Source of the DNA: Fimenecus sp964557975
Lineage (GTDB): Bacteria; Bacillota; Clostridia; Oscillospirales; Acutalibacteraceae
Length of the DNA: 56,351 bases
Assembly (NCBI GenBank): GCA_964557975.1
Contig: CAZLCG010000009.1
Location: 1-56,351 of the forward strand
Reading direction: 5' to 3'
Shown here: in pieces, positions 6,652 through 15,537 of the stretch
How the letters are laid out: each line of letters starts with the position of its first letter
Position numbering within the stretch: the stretch's first letter is position 1
Position numbers and translations under genes: made by a program
The notes under the pieces: model-generated
Databases searched by the model: none
What the model saw: the letters and a program-made list of their open reading frames with translations, nothing else
What the model was told of the DNA's origin: nothing

Positions 6652-9378
6652 ATGGTAAAAAAAATCAAAAATCCGCTTATAAAGCGAATCCCGAAAGAGC
6701 TTAAAGGCGATTGGCGAAAATATCTGCTGGTAAGCCTGTTTTTGATTCTCGTCATCGGTTTCGTATCGGGAATGTATGTCGCGAACGAAAGCATGATGGC
6801 GGCGGCGGAAAGCAGCGCTTCGGAATACAAGCTCGAGGACGGGCATTTTGAACTGACGGAGCAGGCGGACGAAGCCTTGATTTCGGCAATTTCCTCGGGC
6901 GAAAAGGCGGATGTAAAAGCGTACTACACCGCTGAAGCAAAAAAAGAGCTTGACGAAAAATTTGAGGATGAATTTAAAAGCGAATTTACGGAAAAATTCA
7001 ATTCCGAATTTGCCGTTCGGTTTGACGAGAGCTTTGCCTCCCAAGTAAAGGCTTCTTTGGCTTTACAGGGACTTGACGACGCCTCAATATCGGCTATGCT
7101 TCCCTCCGCTTTAAGTCAGGCGAAGCAGAGCGCGGAATATAAAACGGCTTACAACAAAGCCTACAAGGAAGCCTACGAAAAGGCTTATGACGAAGCGTAC
7201 CAAAGCGCCTATGACGAAGCATGGAACGAGGTCGTGGCGGAAATTGACGAAAAATACGCCGAAGCCGAAGAAAAATACGAATTGAACGACCCCGATTTTC
7301 AGGCTGTCCCCGTAACGCTGTACGAGAATTTTTTTCGCAACGAGGACGAGGATAACAACAATGACGGTGTAACCGACGGTACGGTTCGTGTTTATAAAAA
7401 GACCGAAGCCGTCAATCTTGCCTGCGTTATGGACGGTCGTTTACCCGAAGCCGATAACGAGATTGCAATTGACCGTATGCACGCCGACAATGTGGGAGTA
7501 AAGGTCGGCGACAGCATTACCGTCGGCTCGGAAAGCTGGGAGGTTGTCGGGCTTATCTCATATGTCAATTACTCCACCCTCCACGAAAAGAACACCGACT
7601 TTATGTTCGACGCAATTAAATTCAATGTCGCAACGGTGACTGACGGCGGCTTTGAAAGACTTAACAGCTATATTCATTATAACTACGCTTGGGAATATGA
7701 AAGCGAGCCCTGCGACGAAAAGGAAGAAAAAGCGCTTTCCGACAATTTCCTTCCCGCCCTGCTTACGCAGACGCTTGTAAGCGATAATGAAATTGAGGAT
7801 TACCTCCCCTCCTATGCCAATCAGGCGATCCATTTCGCAACAGACGATATGGGAAGCGACTTGGCGTTGGGAAGCGTCCTGCTTAACATATTTATAATTA
7901 TCATCGCATTCATTTTTGCCGTAACGGTAAGCAATACCGTAACAAAGGAAGCGAAAGCCATCGGAACGCTGAGAGCGTCGGGCTACACTAAGGGCGAGCT
8001 TGTACGGCACTACCTCGCGATGCCTGTAATTGTAACGCTTATTTCTGCGGCAATAGGCAATGCTCTCGGTTATACGGTATTCAAGGATGTTGTTGTTTCT
8101 ATGTATTACAACAGCTACAGTCTGCCTGCGTATGAAACGCTGTGGAATTACGACGCTTTCATCAAAACCACGGTTATCCCCGTTGCGCTGATGTTTGCCG
8201 TAAACCTTTTAATCATCACTAAAAAAATACAGCATACGCCTCTTGAATTTCTCAGAGGAGATCTTAAAAAGAACAGACATAAGAAAGCTGTACGCCTGCC
8301 GAGATGGAAATTTTTCAGCCGTTTCCGCATGCGTATAATACTGCAAAACATATCCAATTATCTCATTTTGTTTTTCGGAGTCTTTTTCGTTTCGGTTATG
8401 CTCTCGTTTGCAGTCGGAATGCCCGATTCCTTGGATTATTACAAGGAAAACGCAAGCGATATGATGTTTTCAAAATATCAGTATGTGCTTAAAGCATATG
8501 AGGATGAGAACGGCGATATAATTTCCACAGAAAATGAGGATGCAGAGCCGTTTTGTATGACAACGCTTCAAAGAAAGAGCGAAGCGTTTGACGAAGACAT
8601 CTCCGTTTACGGCATAGCGGACGGCAGCAGATATGTAAATGTTGAAGAAATACAAGCCCTCGGCGACGGCGAGGTTTATATCTCAAATTCATTTGCGGAA
8701 AAATACGGCGTTCGTGTCGGCGATACAATTACATTGGATGAAAAATATGAAAATAAGCAATATACCTTTAAGGTTGCGGGGCTTTATGAAAAATCCCTCG
8801 GGCTCTCCGTGTTTATGCCTATAGACGGCTTCCGCGCCGAATTTGAAGCGGAAGCCGACGAGTTCAGCGGATACTTGTCCGATACCCAAATAACGGATAT
8901 TGAAGCCGACGATATAGCCACGGTTATTACCGAGAGGGAAATCACGAAAATGTGCGACCAGCTTGATCTCTCTATGGGCTCTTATATGCAGTATTTTCAG
9001 GTTCTTTGCATCCTTTTGTCGGCGGTTATGCTCTATCTTATCACAAAAATCATTATAGAGAAAAATGAAAATGCAATATCCATGGTAAAAATTCTCGGTT
9101 ACCGTAACACCGAGATCGCAAGGCTGTATCTTATATCAACAACCGTTGTTTTACTTATTGCGGACGCCGCAAGCCTTCCCCTCGGTTCTCTTGAAATAGA
9201 TTGGATGTGGAAAGAAATGATGTCCGAATACGCCGGATGGTTCACCTTCCAAACAAGCGCCGTCGGATATATTAAAGTATTCCTGTTCGTGCTTATCGGT
9301 TATTTAATCGTTGCGGGCTTGGATTTCAGAAGAATTAAAAAGATCCCTATGGACGAAGCGCTGAAAAACGCGGAATAG
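6652..9378 (+). CDS. FtsX-like ABC permease with a long repeat-bearing extracellular domain
   Basis: A 908-residue permease. One membrane helix (about 25-48) leads into a large extracellular region rich in E, K, A and Y. Within it, residues about 164-195 are a tetrapeptide-periodic AY-x-x stretch (AYNKAYKEAYEKAYDEAY and on), predicted to be helical. A MacB-like periplasmic fold follows (about 210-390), then an FtsX core of three helices (about 405-525). There is a single helix near 565, a second extracellular domain, and a final three-helix FtsX core (about 780-900). ATG 6652 is preferred to 6634 because AAGGAG lies directly upstream. It forms the transport complex with the ATPase before it. 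Substrate unknown. Confidence 0.88.
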   Translation: MVKKIKNPLIKRIPKELKGDWRKYLLVSLFLILVIGFVSGMYVANESMMAAAESSASEYKLEDGHFELTEQADEALISAISSGEKADVKAYYTAEAKKELDEKFEDEFKSEFTEKFNSEFAVRFDESFASQVKASLALQGLDDASISAMLPSALSQAKQSAEYKTAYNKAYKEAYEKAYDEAYQSAYDEAWNEVVAEIDEKYAEAEEKYELNDPDFQAVPVTLYENFFRNEDEDNNNDGVTDGTVRVYKKTEAVNLACVMDGRLPEADNEIAIDRMHADNVGVKVGDSITVGSESWEVVGLISYVNYSTLHEKNTDFMFDAIKFNVATVTDGGFERLNSYIHYNYAWEYESEPCDEKEEKALSDNFLPALLTQTLVSDNEIEDYLPSYANQAIHFATDDMGSDLALGSVLLNIFIIIIAFIFAVTVSNTVTKEAKAIGTLRASGYTKGELVRHYLAMPVIVTLISAAIGNALGYTVFKDVVVSMYYNSYSLPAYETLWNYDAFIKTTVIPVALMFAVNLLIITKKIQHTPLEFLRGDLKKNRHKKAVRLPRWKFFSRFRMRIILQNISNYLILFFGVFFVSVMLSFAVGMPDSLDYYKENASDMMFSKYQYVLKAYEDENGDIISTENEDAEPFCMTTLQRKSEAFDEDISVYGIADGSRYVNVEEIQALGDGEVYISNSFAEKYGVRVGDTITLDEKYENKQYTFKVAGLYEKSLGLSVFMPIDGFRAEFEAEADEFSGYLSDTQITDIEADDIATVITEREITKMCDQLDLSMGSYMQYFQVLCILLSAVMLYLITKIIIEKNENAISMVKILGYRNTEIARLYLISTTVVLLIADAASLPLGSLEIDWMWKEMMSEYAGWFTFQTSAVGYIKVFLFVLIGYLIVAGLDFRRIKKIPMDEALKNAE

Positions 9379-9411
9379 CCGTTTAATTGCAGTCTGCCGT
9401 TACTTTTGCAA

Positions 9412-9450
9412 CACCGCCTGCCTTCAGGCTCGGCTTGAAAGCGGGCGGTG
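9412..9450. terminator. Stem-loop after the permease gene
   Basis: Stem CACCGCCTGC / GCGGGCGGTG with a secondary TTCAG/TTGAA pairing inside; only a weak T tail (CAATTTTG). Confidence 0.45.
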
Positions 9451-9496
9451 CAATTTTGCAGCATAAAAGACAAGCCGCATTTTCATATGTTCTTAC

Positions 9497-9541
9497 CGTC
9501 GAAAAAATATCCTTTACTTTTCGACGTTCTTGTCATATAAT
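9497..9541 (+). promoter_or_regulatory. Promoter with a dyad over the -35 box
   Basis: TTTACT (9513-9518), a 17-bp spacer and TATAAT (9536-9541). Nine-base arms CGTCGAAAA (9497-9505) and TTTTCGACG (9518-9526) surround the -35 box and could be an operator or a terminator stem of the upstream unit. Confidence 0.5.
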
Positions 9542-9567
9542 ATCCTAAAACATATTCGGAGGTTGTT

Positions 9568-10161
9568 ATGCAAGCGGATATTTATGATTTTGACAGAACA
9601 GTCCTGCCTATGGACAGCGGCTCAACCTTTATTATTTTTTGTTTCTTGCATTATCCTTATCTTATATTTCTTTTGCCGTTTTATTTCTTTTCGGCTTTGC
9701 TCTACTTACTGCATATCATCAAATTAAATCGGTTTAAAAAGCATATCTTCTGCATTGTAAGGTTTATTAACCTTGATAAGGCGGTAAATAAATTTTGGGA
9801 TAAATACGAAAAATCAATTTATGATTGGTTTTTGAAAGAAAACCGTGAAAGAACGGCAATAATAATAAGCGCAAGCCCTGATTTTCTGCTTGAAGAAATA
9901 CAAAAAAGGCTTGGCTTTGAATATCTTTTATGCACACGCCACGACCGTAAAAGAGGAACCTTGCTCTATGAAAACTGCCGGGGCGAGGAAAAGCTTCGCA
10001 GATTCCATGAACGCTTTGACGGCGAGGACGTTAAAATCATCTGCGTTTATTCGGACAGTATGGAACACGACGGACCGATTTTTTCACTCGGAGAACGCTG
10101 TTTTCACGTTCACAAGCACGGCATAAAGGAGGAATTTAAATACGACGAAGCCTTTAATTGA
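9568..10161 (+). CDS. HAD-superfamily phosphatase with a membrane hairpin
   Basis: A 197-residue HAD hydrolase of the phosphoserine-phosphatase-like class (IB). Motif I is DFDRT (nucleophile D7, acid D9), motif II is the serine of IIISASP (S101), motif III is probably K142, and motif IV is YSDSMEHDGP (D163/D168). Residues about 21-52 are strongly hydrophobic and form one or two membrane segments in the cap region, so the enzyme probably acts at the membrane on a lipid or polyprenyl phosphate (inference). CGGAGG precedes the ATG. The next gene, 64 bp on, has lipid-acyltransferase domains, which supports a lipid-phosphate substrate. Confidence 0.8.
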   Translation: MQADIYDFDRTVLPMDSGSTFIIFCFLHYPYLIFLLPFYFFSALLYLLHIIKLNRFKKHIFCIVRFINLDKAVNKFWDKYEKSIYDWFLKENRERTAIIISASPDFLLEEIQKRLGFEYLLCTRHDRKRGTLLYENCRGEEKLRRFHERFDGEDVKIICVYSDSMEHDGPIFSLGERCFHVHKHGIKEEFKYDEAFN

Positions 10162-10225
10162 CACTTTGTGTTAAATGTGTTAAAATTTTTAATAATTCAT
10201 CACAGAAAAAGGCGGAGGATAAACC

Positions 10226-12787
10226 GTGAATATTTATGAAGAATACCGAAAAGTTAATGATATTCATCCCGATAAGCTTGCCATGTCTAAAAGATTCAGC
10301 GATGGCAGGCTTATATCGTATACCTATGAGGAAATGACCGAAAAAGTCGATAAATACGCAGACGCTCTTGTTAACGCGGGTCTTACCGAAGGCGACAGAA
10401 TAGCCTTTGTTTCAGAGGGCTGTCCGGAATGGACTGTCGCGTTTTTGGCGGTTGCAAAAATCAACTGTACATCCGTGCTTATCGACGCCTCGCTTTCGGG
10501 CGGTGAGCTTATAAGCTGTATCGAGTTTTCGGACGTCCGCGCGGTTTTCGCTTCGGAAAACGGCTTTAAAAAGATTTTCTGCGGCAACGGATTTCCGTTC
10601 CCCGTTTTCAATATATTTACAGGTAAGACCTTTGACGGGTCTTTAACCGAGGTTTCAAAGGATTTGCCCGAAACGCCCGATAAAGATCCGAGCGTTGCAA
10701 CCATTATTTTTTCCTCGGGCACAACGAGAAAAGCAGCGGGCATTATGCACTACCACGACACGCTTATCAACACAACAAGAATGACCCTTACCGCACAGAA
10801 GCTCCGCGCTGAGGACAGATACCTTGCAATTATCCCCAACAGCCACATTTACGGCGTAATCTGCCTTGTTTTGGGACCTATTTTAAGCGGCGCCGACATC
10901 AGGTATATAGACGGGCTTTCGGCTGACGCGATTTTAGGCGCGTTCGGCGAATACCATCCGACGGTTTTCCCCGCCGTTCCGAAGGTTTACGAGCTGTTTA
11001 TGACGCAGGTCATGAAGAAAATCAACAGCAAAGCGTTTACTAAAGCAATGTTTAAGGTCTTTTTCCCCATCTGTCTTAAAAGGAGATATAAAACAGGAAG
11101 CCTTTTGGGAAAAAAGATTTTTAAAAGCATTCACGATGGCTTCGGCGGTTCGCTCGAATTTTTATGCTCGGCAGGCGCGCCGCTGAAAAAAGAGGTCGCA
11201 GAGTTTTTCTACGGCACGGGCTTTAATATTATAATTACCTACGGCGCGTCCGAAACAAATATTCCCACAATAGGCAACAAGCCCGAAAGGCTGACAACCG
11301 ATACCTGCGGCACGCCCTATCCCGATATTCAGGTTAGGATTTCCGACTCGGGTGAGCTTCTTGTCAAATCGCCATATATTATGAAAGGATATTTCCGCAA
11401 CGAGGAAGCCACAAGGGAAGCTTTTGACGCTGACGGCTGGTTTATGACGGGCGATTTGGCTAAAGTTGACGCCGATGGGTTTTACTCAATCACGGGCAGA
11501 AGCAAAGAAAATATTGTTTTTGCAAGCGGTAAAAAAGCCACGCCCGAGGATATTGAAGAAAAGTATTCGGGCGTCGAGGGCGTTAAGGATTTCGTAATAA
11601 GCGGCGTTCCCGCCGAAAACGCGGACTACGATGAGGTTCACGCTTTTATAGTTCCCGAGAATGATAACGCTTCCGTTAAAAATCAGATTAAAGAAAGCTT
11701 TAGAAAAATCGGCTCAGCCCTCCCCTCTTATATGAAAATTACAGGCTATCACTTTGTGGACGGCATTGAAAAGACCTCGCTGCAAAAGCCGAAAAGGTAT
11801 CTTCTTAAAAGCCTTGCGATTAACGAAAGAAAGTTCGGGGTTAAAAAACAGCCCGCCAAGACTGACGCCGTCAACGATGTTTTAGGCAGGGTCATTGAAA
11901 TTATTTCGGAAATTTCAGGCGCAGGGACGGAAGAAATCACGGAAAGCACAAGGGTTTTTGAAAGCCTGAATATCGACTCTTTAAGCTCCATCAATCTTGC
12001 AATTCAGCTTGAGGACTGCTTCGGCGTCGATATTGAGCCGTATTATTCGGACGGTATGACGGTATCGGACATTGTAAGCGCAGTAAACGGCACGGCGCAG
12101 GCAAAAAATACAAGCGCAAAAGACGATACCTCTTACCCGATTGAAAAGAACAGCCATGATTATTACAGATACCGTTTTTTCCGAAACCTTGCAAATATCG
12201 TTTATAGAATAAGAATATACGGTTATGAAGGACTGCCTAGGGATAAGGGCTATATAATATGCGCAAACCATGTTTCAAAAATTGATATGCTCTATATTGC
12301 CTTTAATTTTTCAAAAGACAGATATAAAAGATTCTGCTGTATGGCTAAAAAGGAGCTGTTCAGAAACGACCCGTTTTCAAAAATGCTTATTAAATCAACA
12401 GGTATGGTTCCCGTTGACCGAAGCGGAATGAATATGAAAACTATGGACAGCCTTAAAGCAAAGCTGAGCGAGGGCTGGTGCGTTGTAATACACCCCGAAG
12501 GCACGAGAAGCGAGGACGGCATTTTCAGAACTATGAAGAACGGAGCGTCGGTGCTTGCCCAAGCAACCGGAGCGCCTATTGTACCCGCGTATATAGACGG
12601 CTCGTATGAAATTCTGCCGAAAAACAAAAAGATGATCAGCTTTTTTGATTGGAAGCATTTAAAGAAGCATAGAGTTAACGTTTTGTTCGGGGATATTATA
12701 GAAAGCAAAAACAAGACCGCAGACGAGCTTACACAAGCCGTACAGTCGTCGATACTTGAGCTTCAGGATAAAGCAAAGAATATGTAA
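10226..12787 (+). CDS. Three-domain acyl-AMP ligase / acyl carrier protein / PlsC-type acyltransferase
   Basis: An 853-residue fusion. Residues 1-530 are a class I adenylate-forming enzyme: A3 motif SSGTTRKAAG near 161, an A5-like TYGASE, and A7/A8 DGWFMTGD and GRSKENI. Residues about 550-620 are an acyl carrier domain with NIDSLSS, whose serine near 583 would take phosphopantetheine. Residues about 640-850 are a 1-acylglycerol-phosphate acyltransferase domain with NHVSKID (near 678) and HPEGTR (near 756). The order suggests that a fatty acid is activated with ATP, loaded on the built-in ACP and moved to a lysophospholipid, comparable to Aas recycling. The usual GTTGxPKG signature is altered to GTTRKAAG. 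A GTG start with GGCGGAGG upstream is used. Confidence 0.85.
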   Translation: MNIYEEYRKVNDIHPDKLAMSKRFSDGRLISYTYEEMTEKVDKYADALVNAGLTEGDRIAFVSEGCPEWTVAFLAVAKINCTSVLIDASLSGGELISCIEFSDVRAVFASENGFKKIFCGNGFPFPVFNIFTGKTFDGSLTEVSKDLPETPDKDPSVATIIFSSGTTRKAAGIMHYHDTLINTTRMTLTAQKLRAEDRYLAIIPNSHIYGVICLVLGPILSGADIRYIDGLSADAILGAFGEYHPTVFPAVPKVYELFMTQVMKKINSKAFTKAMFKVFFPICLKRRYKTGSLLGKKIFKSIHDGFGGSLEFLCSAGAPLKKEVAEFFYGTGFNIIITYGASETNIPTIGNKPERLTTDTCGTPYPDIQVRISDSGELLVKSPYIMKGYFRNEEATREAFDADGWFMTGDLAKVDADGFYSITGRSKENIVFASGKKATPEDIEEKYSGVEGVKDFVISGVPAENADYDEVHAFIVPENDNASVKNQIKESFRKIGSALPSYMKITGYHFVDGIEKTSLQKPKRYLLKSLAINERKFGVKKQPAKTDAVNDVLGRVIEIISEISGAGTEEITESTRVFESLNIDSLSSINLAIQLEDCFGVDIEPYYSDGMTVSDIVSAVNGTAQAKNTSAKDDTSYPIEKNSHDYYRYRFFRNLANIVYRIRIYGYEGLPRDKGYIICANHVSKIDMLYIAFNFSKDRYKRFCCMAKKELFRNDPFSKMLIKSTGMVPVDRSGMNMKTMDSLKAKLSEGWCVVIHPEGTRSEDGIFRTMKNGASVLAQATGAPIVPAYIDGSYEILPKNKKMISFFDWKHLKKHRVNVLFGDIIESKNKTADELTQAVQSSILELQDKAKNM

Positions 12788-12795
12788 AATATAAG

Positions 12796-12830
12796 GCTGC
12801 CAAACGCTTCGGTCGTGTTTGGCAGCTTTT
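12796..12830 (+). terminator. Terminator of the HAD/acyltransferase unit
   Basis: Perfect ten-base arms GCTGCCAAAC / GTTTGGCAGC followed by TTTT. Confidence 0.75.
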
Positions 12831-12846
12831 AAATCAGTAAAAATTA

Positions 12847-13440
12847 TTATTCCGTTTTATTGCTGAAATACAGCCGCTGTGTATAGGTTTCCGCGTCGGA
12901 TTCGGAATATTCCGAGTAACCTTCATAGCTTATATCACAGCCGTCGCTGTACCAAACGACCTCGATTTCTTCATTCTCATCCGCCATATCCGAAGCGTAA
13001 AACTGCGTTATCTCGGTTTTAAAAAACGGGGTGTATCTTTTATAAAGCGTTACGCTCCAATCACCGAAAAACGTATCGGCTTCAACTATTATTTCGTGTC
13101 TGCCGTCATCGGAGATATTTCTGTAAACCGTTCTGTCGTTCAAAACGGCAATTACAAAAAAGCTTGCCGAAACAAGTAAAACCGCAAGAACAGCCGACAC
13201 GGTTTTCGCGGCAACGGCAGTTTTTTTGCCCAAAAGCTCCTTTTTTTCTTTGAGAACAGCAAAGATAAATGCCGTAAACGATAAAACGGCGATTATTATA
13301 AAAAAGCCCGTAAATACAGGAAATACTTTTTTGCCGAAAAGAAAAGCGGAAACCCCGAAAAGCTCAAGTATAACGTCAATAACCGTAAGGAACGTAAAAA
13401 ACGTACCCGTAATCAGTAAAACAATGCTTTTTCTGCTCAT
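12847..13440 (-). CDS. Hypothetical membrane protein
   Basis: A 197-residue protein not recognised as a family member. Three hydrophobic segments (about 5-25, 38-62, 75-98) are followed by an acidic, tyrosine-rich soluble tail of about 95 residues with a beta-like pattern (ISDDGRHEIIVEADTFFGDW), probably outside the cell. A short loop with KEKKELLGKK lies between helices 2 and 3. It is convergent with the preceding unit and shares the intervening hairpin. Confidence 0.65.
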   Translation of the reverse strand: MSRKSIVLLITGTFFTFLTVIDVILELFGVSAFLFGKKVFPVFTGFFIIIAVLSFTAFIFAVLKEKKELLGKKTAVAAKTVSAVLAVLLVSASFFVIAVLNDRTVYRNISDDGRHEIIVEADTFFGDWSVTLYKRYTPFFKTEITQFYASDMADENEEIEVVWYSDGCDISYEGYSEYSESDAETYTQRLYFSNKTE

Positions 13441-13539
13441 TATTGCTCTCCGAATTTATTTATATTTTAAAACATTATATGACTTTTTCTTTTTTTAGTC
13501 AAACATACAAATTTTAACCGTAAAATGCCTCTAAAGTTA

Positions 13540-13568
13540 TTGACAAATAAAACAATATAATGTATTAT
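13540..13568 (+). promoter_or_regulatory. Sigma-A promoter
   Basis: TTGACA (13540-13545), a 17-bp spacer and TATTAT (13563-13568). It drives the surface-protein gene with an untranslated leader of about 55 bases. Confidence 0.8.
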
Positions 13569-13630
13569 ATAAAAGAACGTAGGCAAGATGTAATCTTTGC
13601 TTAATAAAAATAAAGAACAGAAGGTAGATA

Positions 13631-14440
13631 ATGATGAAAAGATTTCTTTCGGTCTTACTGTCCGTTTGCTTAGTGTTTACGCTGTGTATTTCTTCATTTG
13701 CGGCAAGTATTGACATACCCTCTTCCGTTACCGATAAAATTGAAGAGGCTGTCGGTTCTTTGAGCGATTCTTCGACGGATGAAGAGGTTACTGCCGCCGC
13801 GCAGGAGGTTATTGCGGCAATTCAGGAAACAGGAGCGTCCACAAAAACAGAAATCTTACAGGTTGCCGACCGGCTTTACGATGACGGCGTTATCACTGAG
13901 GAAGTTTATAATGAAATCTATTTGATCGTTCAAAGCGATTCGTTTGACCCCGCCGATAATCAGACAAGCAATATTATGGACGAGATTACCGCCATAATTG
14001 AAGACGATTCAAAATCTACCGAAGAAAAAATAACGGCTGTTGTATCGATTCTTCTTTCTCTCCCCTCTTCACAAGCTCAGTCAATTCTTGATAAGCTCTA
14101 TGAACAGGGCGTCATTGATGACAGTATGTATAATCAAATTTCGGATTTGCTTAATTCCGAGATTACTGTTCCGTCAATCGGCAGCGGTGATGACAGCAGC
14201 AGCGGAAGCACGCTTTCGGGAATTTTTGACACTATTTTGGGGCTTCTCGGTTTAGGCGGCGGCAGCAGCAGCGGCGACGATGACGACAACACAACGACCA
14301 CAACTTCCGCTTCATCAAGCTCCTCGAGCAGTTCATCTTATGAGGGCAAAACTGCAACGGGCGACTATGCGATCCCCGCTGTTGCGGCAGTTGCTTTGGC
14401 GGCAGGAATAGCGCTTGTCCTTACAAAGAAAAAGAAATAA
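13631..14440 (+). CDS. Secreted, probably wall- or membrane-anchored helical repeat protein
   Basis: A 269-residue protein. Residues 1-25 are a signal peptide ending in SSFAA. Two related helical units follow (about 46-100 and 125-170). Each ends in a similar pattern (ADRLYDDGVITEEVYNEI, then LDKLYEQGVIDDSMYNQI), which indicates an internal duplication. After that comes a Ser/Gly/Thr/Asp-rich linker, and the C-terminus is KTATGDYAIP, a hydrophobic helix and KKKK. The TATGD-helix-basic tail resembles the variant sorting signals (xTGD) of gut clostridia. It could equally be a plain membrane anchor. Function unknown. A terminator follows. Confidence 0.75.
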   Translation: MMKRFLSVLLSVCLVFTLCISSFAASIDIPSSVTDKIEEAVGSLSDSSTDEEVTAAAQEVIAAIQETGASTKTEILQVADRLYDDGVITEEVYNEIYLIVQSDSFDPADNQTSNIMDEITAIIEDDSKSTEEKITAVVSILLSLPSSQAQSILDKLYEQGVIDDSMYNQISDLLNSEITVPSIGSGDDSSSGSTLSGIFDTILGLLGLGGGSSSGDDDDNTTTTTSASSSSSSSSSYEGKTATGDYAIPAVAAVALAAGIALVLTKKKK

Positions 14441-14464
14441 TTGCCCTCAACTAAAAAAACCATT

Positions 14465-14496
14465 AAGCGGCTTTGAAAAGTCAGAGCCGCTTTTTT
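14465..14496 (+). terminator. Terminator after the surface-protein gene
   Basis: Stem AAGCGGCTTTG / CAGAGCCGCTT with a GU pair and a six-base loop, then TTTTTT. Confidence 0.82.
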
Positions 14497-14548
14497 ATGT
14501 ACATTTTAAGCTTTTTCACAGATATTTTTTCTTAGGCGGTTGATAAAA

Positions 14549-15319
14549 ATGATTTTTGCAATTGATATAGGAAATACCAACATAACCTTTGGTTTTTTCA
14601 ATAAAGACGATAAGCCTGTTTTGATCTCAAGACTTGCGACAGAGCGCTCAAGGACTCCGGATCAGTATGCGGTTGAATTTTTGCAGGTTCTCACAATGCA
14701 CGGCGAAAACGCCGATAACATTGAAGGCGCGGTAATAAGCTCGGTAGTGCCCGAGCTTACAAACACGATAAGCGAAGCGGTTAAGGCATTGTGCTTGAAA
14801 GATCCTCTTATAATAGCTCCCGGAGTTAAAACAGGGCTTGACATTTTAATTGACGATCCTGCTCAGCTTGGCGCCGATCTTGCGGCGGGCGCGGTAGGCG
14901 CTATGGAAAATTACACGCTGCCCGCCTTTGTAATTGACCTCGGCACAGCTTCAAAAATCTATGTTATAAACAAAAGAAAGGCTTTCTGCGGAGGCTTAAT
15001 TGCCCCCGGTATTGCAATCTCTTTGGCTGCTCTGACGGGAACAAGCTCACAGCTTCCCGCTATTGCGCTGAATGCGCCGAGCAAGGCGTGCGCTAAAAAT
15101 ACGGTTGAATGTATGCAGTCGGGCGTAATTCTCGGCACTGCGGCAATGATTGACGGTATGATTGACAGATTTACCGAAGAAATGGGACAGCCTGCTTCAA
15201 TAATAGCTACAGGCGGACTTTCGGCTTTTATTATTAAAGAGTGCCGTCACACGATGATATACGATAACGATTTAATACTCAAGGGTCTTAAAGCAATTTA
15301 CGACAAGAACGTTAAATAA
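14549..15319 (+). CDS. coaX: Type III pantothenate kinase
   Basis: A 256-residue cytoplasmic kinase for the first step of coenzyme A synthesis (pantothenate to 4'-phosphopantothenate, ATP-dependent). The ASKHA-fold phosphate motif FAIDIGNTNI is at the N-terminus. QLGADLAAGAVGA and VIDLGTASKIYVI give the second phosphate and substrate motifs, and ATGGLSAF lies near the end. A TTG nine bases earlier is in frame, but ATG 14549, after AGGCGG, gives the usual MIFAIDIGNT start. The next gene is an ECF S component of a type often annotated for pantothenate, so uptake and phosphorylation may be coupled. Confidence 0.93.
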   Translation: MIFAIDIGNTNITFGFFNKDDKPVLISRLATERSRTPDQYAVEFLQVLTMHGENADNIEGAVISSVVPELTNTISEAVKALCLKDPLIIAPGVKTGLDILIDDPAQLGADLAAGAVGAMENYTLPAFVIDLGTASKIYVINKRKAFCGGLIAPGIAISLAALTGTSSQLPAIALNAPSKACAKNTVECMQSGVILGTAAMIDGMIDRFTEEMGQPASIIATGGLSAFIIKECRHTMIYDNDLILKGLKAIYDKNVK

Positions 15320-15339
15320 ACCATCTCTGTAAAAAACAG

Positions 15340-15537
15340 ATTATTCCCATTTGAGCCGCAGCCCTTTCGGCGCGGTATCAAAGCTCTAAGGCATATTGTG
15401 TTTAATTACCCCCTTGCCTTAAAGGAATATTTGTTTTTGGGCTGTAAAAAAACAGCCGTATAAATTAAACGGCGTTGTACCCGGATAAACTGTGTTTATC
15501 CAATGCCATAGGGGCAACAGCGAAAGGAGTTTTTATT
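15340..15537 (+). promoter_or_regulatory. Structured 5' leader of the ECF S gene, candidate regulatory RNA
   Basis: Five hairpins lie within 180 bases. A: CCGC-A-GCC / GGC-GCGG with a bulged A (15356-15375). B: TAAGGCA/TGCCTTA (15387-15421). C: GGCTGT/ACAGCC (15440-15457). D: GCCGT/ACGGC (15455-15473), which overlaps C, so the two exclude each other. E: GGATAAAC/GTTTATCC (15483-15501). GTTG plus CCC (15474-15482) can pair with GGGG plus CAAC (15511-15518), closing a junction that contains E and AATGCCATA just before the ribosome site. It does not match the consensus of a riboswitch I recognise. Confidence 0.45.

Noticed and set aside
15483..15518. Resemblance of GGATAA...AATGCCATAGGGG to the 3' part of a thiamine pyrophosphate riboswitch
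   Set aside because: The required upstream GGGGTGC and CTGAGA elements are missing and the order of helices does not fit.
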